Shown here in pieces: positions 61,056 through 64,000 of a stretch of 64,000 bases of DNA. The position numbers and the translations under genes are program-made. The notes under the pieces are model-generated. The model saw nothing but the letters and a program-made list of their open reading frames with translations. It was not told the origin of the DNA and did no database searches. Origin of the DNA: an uncultured Olsenella sp. (GTDB taxonomy: Bacteria; Actinomycetota; Coriobacteriia; Coriobacteriales; Atopobiaceae); contig CAKUIF010000001.1 of NCBI GenBank assembly GCA_934660915.1, positions 1 to 64,000 of the forward strand. Reading direction: 5' to 3'. Numbering within the stretch: the first letter of the stretch is position 1; every line of letters begins with the position of its first letter.

Positions 61056-62170
61056 CGCGCAAACCCGCCGCGGCCGGCAGCCCGCCGCGCCTCGTCGATA
61101 GCGAGCCGGTCCAGTGCCTCCTCGACGCCCTCCCTCGCCTTCGCCACAGAGAGTCTCTTCTCCGAGACGCCCCAGCTCAGCCCGTCGATCACGTCGAGCT
61201 CGGCCAAAAGCGCCTCCCTCCGCGCCAGCTCGAGCGCGCGCCGGGCGGCGGTCACCCGGTGCGCCGGCAGCCCGAGCTTCCCACGCAAAACGCCGTCGAC
61301 GAGCCTGTCGAGATACGCCGTGCCCTCGTACTGCGCGTGCCAGATGGCGAACGGCTGCAGCCCGAAGGCGAGCAGCTCGTTCGCGCGCACGGCATCCTCC
61401 TCGGCACGCCCATCCCTTCCATGGACCCCGCCGTGATAGTCGAGGCAGTAGCCCGGCACTCCGTCGTGGGGCAGCGAGAACAGGATGTCTGGTCTGCGCA
61501 CATGCGACTCCTCGAGGCCGCGCCAGATGCGCTCCACCTCGAGGTCCTCGTTCATCGAGAGGATCGGCACGTTGTAGCCGCCCTTGCGCCGGGGCCACGC
61601 GACGCGCAGGGCAAGGCGGGACTCCATCGGCGAGCCGGACGCGTCGAACGCGAGCGAGCAGGCCTCCCTGACCTTCGCCGCCGCGGGTGGGCGGTTGAGC
61701 TTGTCAACGAACTCCAGGATGCGCGCCCTGGAAGTGAGCGGCTCCTTTCGCTGCAGCATCCCCGACGGGTCGGCAGGCTGCACGGCGTAGGTCCCGCAGA
61801 GCTCCTCGATCAAGAGAACGAGCTCGAGCGGCGTCGCGAGTCTCGCCATCTGAAGGACGAGGAGCTCAGGGCACGGGACGGCGAGGTCGGCGCCGACCCG
61901 CAGGAAGGAGCCGCCCGGAAGGTCGCCGCGAAGGACATGGGATCGAAACGTCTCGTTGTCCCTGCTGCCGCCAGGGTCGGCGACCAGGAGGTGGACCGGC
62001 CGGGATAGCAGCCGGCCGATGGAGCGGGACCCGAGCCAGTGATCGACCTCGGCCCTGGTCGACGCCTTGCCGTCCGGGATGTCCAGCGGCTCGGCAGCCG
62101 CGAGCATTCGCGGGGCGTCGGCGAGCCTCATGGCCTCAAGTGCTGTGGTATGTGAGATCACGTAAGTCAT
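61052..62170 (-). CDS. Unknown protein, possible nuclease-like C-terminus
   Basis: 372 aa. I do not recognise a named family with confidence. The first part has HLLVADPGGSRDNETFRSHV and CPELLVLQMARLATPLELVLLIEELCG, somewhat like the AbiEi-type proteins that pair a winged helix with an effector domain. The later part has GSPMESRLALRVAWP, RRPDILFSLP and YCLDYHGGVHGRDGRAEEDA, where Glu, Pro-Asp and Asp fall in an order recalling PD-(D/E)XK nucleases. This is tentative. Its TAA lies inside a 23-nt dispersed repeat. No operon partner is near. Confidence 0.55.
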   Translation of the reverse strand: MTYVISHTTALEAMRLADAPRMLAAAEPLDIPDGKASTRAEVDHWLGSRSIGRLLSRPVHLLVADPGGSRDNETFRSHVLRGDLPGGSFLRVGADLAVPCPELLVLQMARLATPLELVLLIEELCGTYAVQPADPSGMLQRKEPLTSRARILEFVDKLNRPPAAAKVREACSLAFDASGSPMESRLALRVAWPRRKGGYNVPILSMNEDLEVERIWRGLEESHVRRPDILFSLPHDGVPGYCLDYHGGVHGRDGRAEEDAVRANELLAFGLQPFAIWHAQYEGTAYLDRLVDGVLRGKLGLPAHRVTAARRALELARREALLAELDVIDGLSWGVSEKRLSVAKAREGVEEALDRLAIDEARRAAGRGGFAR

Positions 62171-62401
62171 AGTGCCGCGATAGTACCCGGCGCATGGTTC
62201 GAGAATGCTGCCGGGATGCTTGCGGGACGCTGGCGGAAGACTGCCGAGACCCAGGAGCTCGCGAGGTCAACCGGGGCGCTCGAAAAACCGGAAGCTTGCG
62301 GGAACATGCCCGCCAACACAAGAGGCCCACAAGCGAATGCCGCCCGCGGGCCGAAGACGCCGCTCGCGGGTCCAAGCGAGTCGACGCGTTAAGAAGCGCA
62401 G

Positions 62402-63169
62402 CTACGCGACGAGGCCGAACGCCTCGCCGAGCGTCTTTGCAAAGAGGATCACGAGCACACAGACGATGATGGGGCGCACGATGCGGGAGCCGTCGCGCAC
62501 GACCATGCCGGCACCGATATAGTGTCCCGCAATCGAGAACACCGACGCGATGGCGCCGAGCAAAAGCCAGGTCTGCCCCGACAGCACGAACGACACGAAG
62601 CCCGCGATGTTGCTCGCGAGGTTCGCGCACTTGGTCTGCCCCGCGCAGTCGCGCACGCCGAGCTTTGCGATGGTCGAGTAGCCGAGGATCAAAAACGTCC
62701 CCGTGCCCGGGCCGTAGAACCCGTCGTACAGGCCGCACGCGAGGGCGACCGCGCACATGATGGCGGCGCGACGACGGCGCGGCATTGGCTCGGACTCCTG
62801 GCGCAGGGACTTCTTTCGCAGCGAGACGAAGGCGACCGCGGGAAGCGCGCAGATGAGCACCCAGCGGAACACCTCCTCGGGCAGCGCCATCGAGAGGCGC
62901 GCGCCGATAAACGACATCCCGAGGGCGCACACGACACAGGGCGCCGCGAGCTTCCAGTCGACGAAACCGCTGCGGATGTAGCGCAGGGTCGAGAAGCTCG
63001 TGCCCACCATCGAGGACATCTTGTTCGTGCCGATGGCGAGGTGGGCGGGAAGGCCCACAAATAAGTAAGCAGGCAGGGTAACAAGGCCTCCCCCGCCGCC
63101 GATGGCGTCGACGAAGCTGCCGATGAAGACGAGCGGGCAAAGGATGAGCAGGGTGCGGGCGTCAGGCAT
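62402..63169 (-). CDS. TSUP (TauE/SafE) family permease
   Basis: 255 aa with about eight membrane helices. The duplicated motif is clear: FVDAIGGGGGLVTLPAYL in the first half and GLYDGFYGPGTGTFLIL in the second. The family exports sulfite or organosulfonates, or imports related anions; substrate unknown. ATG 63169 is chosen because the frame upstream is unlike the family and lacks a hydrophobic start. Confidence 0.9.
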   Translation of the reverse strand: MPDARTLLILCPLVFIGSFVDAIGGGGGLVTLPAYLFVGLPAHLAIGTNKMSSMVGTSFSTLRYIRSGFVDWKLAAPCVVCALGMSFIGARLSMALPEEVFRWVLICALPAVAFVSLRKKSLRQESEPMPRRRRAAIMCAVALACGLYDGFYGPGTGTFLILGYSTIAKLGVRDCAGQTKCANLASNIAGFVSFVLSGQTWLLLGAIASVFSIAGHYIGAGMVVRDGSRIVRPIIVCVLVILFAKTLGEAFGLVA

Positions 63170-63324
63170 GGGAGTCTCTCTGTGGGGAACGCGACAGCCC
63201 CATACCATACGCCCGACGCGTGTCGCCTGGGTTGCCGGCGCGCGACGAGCGCGAAAACCGCGCAAAGTACGAGCGGAGAACGTTAACCCAGAGCCGGAAG
63301 AGTGCACAGGGAAGCCGTTTTTCG

Positions 63325-63447
63325 AAAAGTCGGTGCCTTAATTCGGGACCCACGAGTATCGTGCGTCGTTTCCGACGCATTTGCCCAGTTGGCGAGGATG
63401 CCGATTGCGTCGATACTCGATAGGTCTGGATTAAGGCACCGACTTTT
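63325..63447. terminator. 123-nt nested inverted repeat downstream of the phosphatase gene
   Basis: Outer arms 63325-63342 and 63430-63447 pair perfectly over 18 bp. Inside, CGAGTATCG (63353-63361) pairs with CGATACTCG (63411-63419), leaving a central 50-nt region with further short complements. On both strands the outer arm ends in TTTT. It could be a terminator with an elaborate loop, a small RNA, or a short mobile palindromic element. Confidence 0.6.
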
Positions 63448-63469
63448 TGTCGCTCCGCGTTATTCCGCG

Positions 63470-64000
63470 CTACTCCGCGGGATCGTGGAGGCCGCGGAAC
63501 TCGAAACGGCGCTGCGCCTCGTCGAAATCGAAGACCATGACCGCGCAGTTGGGGAGCTTTCGCGGGCGATCGGAGCCCTCGGGCAGAATCGCGCGGATGA
63601 ACTGAAGCGAGGCGCTTCCGTGCGAGACGGCGAGCAGGGTCCCCACACCGGGCGCGCAGACATCGTCGGCCAGCGCCGCAACCATACGGGAAGCCAGCGC
63701 GTCGTTCCCCTCCCCGCCGAAGGGAACGAGTTCATCGCCAGGGTCCCACACATCGCTGGGCACCGCGTCCTGCGGCCCCTCCTCGAAGCTGCCGTACGCG
63801 CGCTCGATGATGCCGGGCTCGGGGCGAACCTCACCATCGAAGTCGAGCTCAGAGGCCGCGATCTCAGCGGTTTGCATCGCTCGGCCCAAAGGCGACGACA
63901 CGATCGCGTCCGGCGCGACGCCGTGCTCGCGAAGCCATGCCCCCGCCATATGCGCCTGTCGCACGCCGAGCTCCGTCAACGGGGAGTTGCAACGGCCCTG
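63470..64000 (-). CDS. Histidine phosphatase family protein, 5' end outside the window
   Basis: At least 176 aa visible; the frame stays open to 64000, reading QGRCNSPLTELGVRQA before the first internal Met. The N-terminal catalytic RHG motif therefore lies beyond the window. Visible family features are SPLGRAMQTAEI, the acid-base region YGSFEE, and VSHGSASLQFI with the second catalytic His. These fit phosphoglycerate-mutase-like phosphatases such as alpha-ribazole phosphatase; the substrate is not clear. Confidence 0.88.
   Translation of the reverse strand, partial: QGRCNSPLTELGVRQAHMAGAWLREHGVAPDAIVSSPLGRAMQTAEIAASELDFDGEVRPEPGIIERAYGSFEEGPQDAVPSDVWDPGDELVPFGGEGNDALASRMVAALADDVCAPGVGTLLAVSHGSASLQFIRAILPEGSDRPRKLPNCAVMVFDFDEAQRRFEFRGLHDPAE

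Noticed and set aside
1..64000. tRNA, rRNA, riboswitch, integrase or insertion-sequence genes
   Set aside because: None was recognised by eye; no transposase-like or integrase-like protein is among the frames I examined.

Overview
The window looks like a chromosomal segment of a Coriobacteriia-type actinobacterium, most likely Collinsella or a close relative. This is an inference from the fairly high GC, the run of large secreted proteins with RICIN-type repeats, the galactofuranose genes and the many glycan genes; no rRNA or other taxonomic marker is present. About 53 kb is a cell-surface glycan and cell-wall locus, flanked on the right by a housekeeping block.

Left end (1-2.3 kb): a tandem palindrome array with a consensus promoter in its last unit reads into a SatD-DUF3307 gene pair, followed by a convergent superoxide reductase (desulfoferrodoxin). 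2.4-13.3 kb: UDP-galactopyranose mutase (glf), two giant secreted RICIN proteins (one with a CotH-type kinase domain, one with a bacterial-sialyltransferase-like domain), a polyprenyl-phosphate GT2 enzyme and a GlfT2-like galactofuranosyltransferase, all on the minus strand. 13.3-19.4 kb: a visibly AT-rich accessory stretch with a frameshifted acyltransferase-3 gene, a GT-C-like membrane protein, an FRG-domain protein and a compact cassette of a 37-aa small ORF, DUF4869 and a P-loop ATPase.

19.4-31.9 kb: ATP-grasp enzyme, acyltransferase, WecE-like aminotransferase, GT2/DUF2304 pair, three more GT2 enzymes, and the DUF6541 and YfhO membrane proteins. 32.0-43.5 kb: L,D-transpeptidase with RICIN repeats, then a minus-strand operon rmlCD (fused), rmlB, a DegT aminotransferase, two ATP-grasp enzymes and a Wzx-like flippase, with a divergent sugar-transfer-type ATP-grasp gene. 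43.7-55.4 kb: zinc-ribbon/DUF6273 protein, Tat/lipoprotein M19 dipeptidase, an ArnC/ArnE/ArnF-like set with a PLP enzyme, a GH25 lysozyme with RICIN repeats, a YD-repeat lipoprotein, rmlA, a SecB-like protein, GtrA, and a decayed SecB-like fragment.

55.5-64.0 kb: rsmB, fmt, def and priA in a conserved order, then an unknown protein, a TSUP permease, and a histidine phosphatase that runs off the right edge.

Read together, the locus can make dTDP-L-rhamnose, dTDP-4-amino sugars and UDP-Galf, assemble and flip lipid-linked glycan, and secrete wall enzymes that all carry the same lectin-like arrays. The items most worth a second look are the promoter/operator array before SatD, the secreted sialyltransferase-like RICIN protein, the repeated pairing of 4-aminotransferases with ATP-grasp ligases, the small ORF/DUF4869/P-loop cassette, and an intergenic family of 23-nt repeats found at two distant places.
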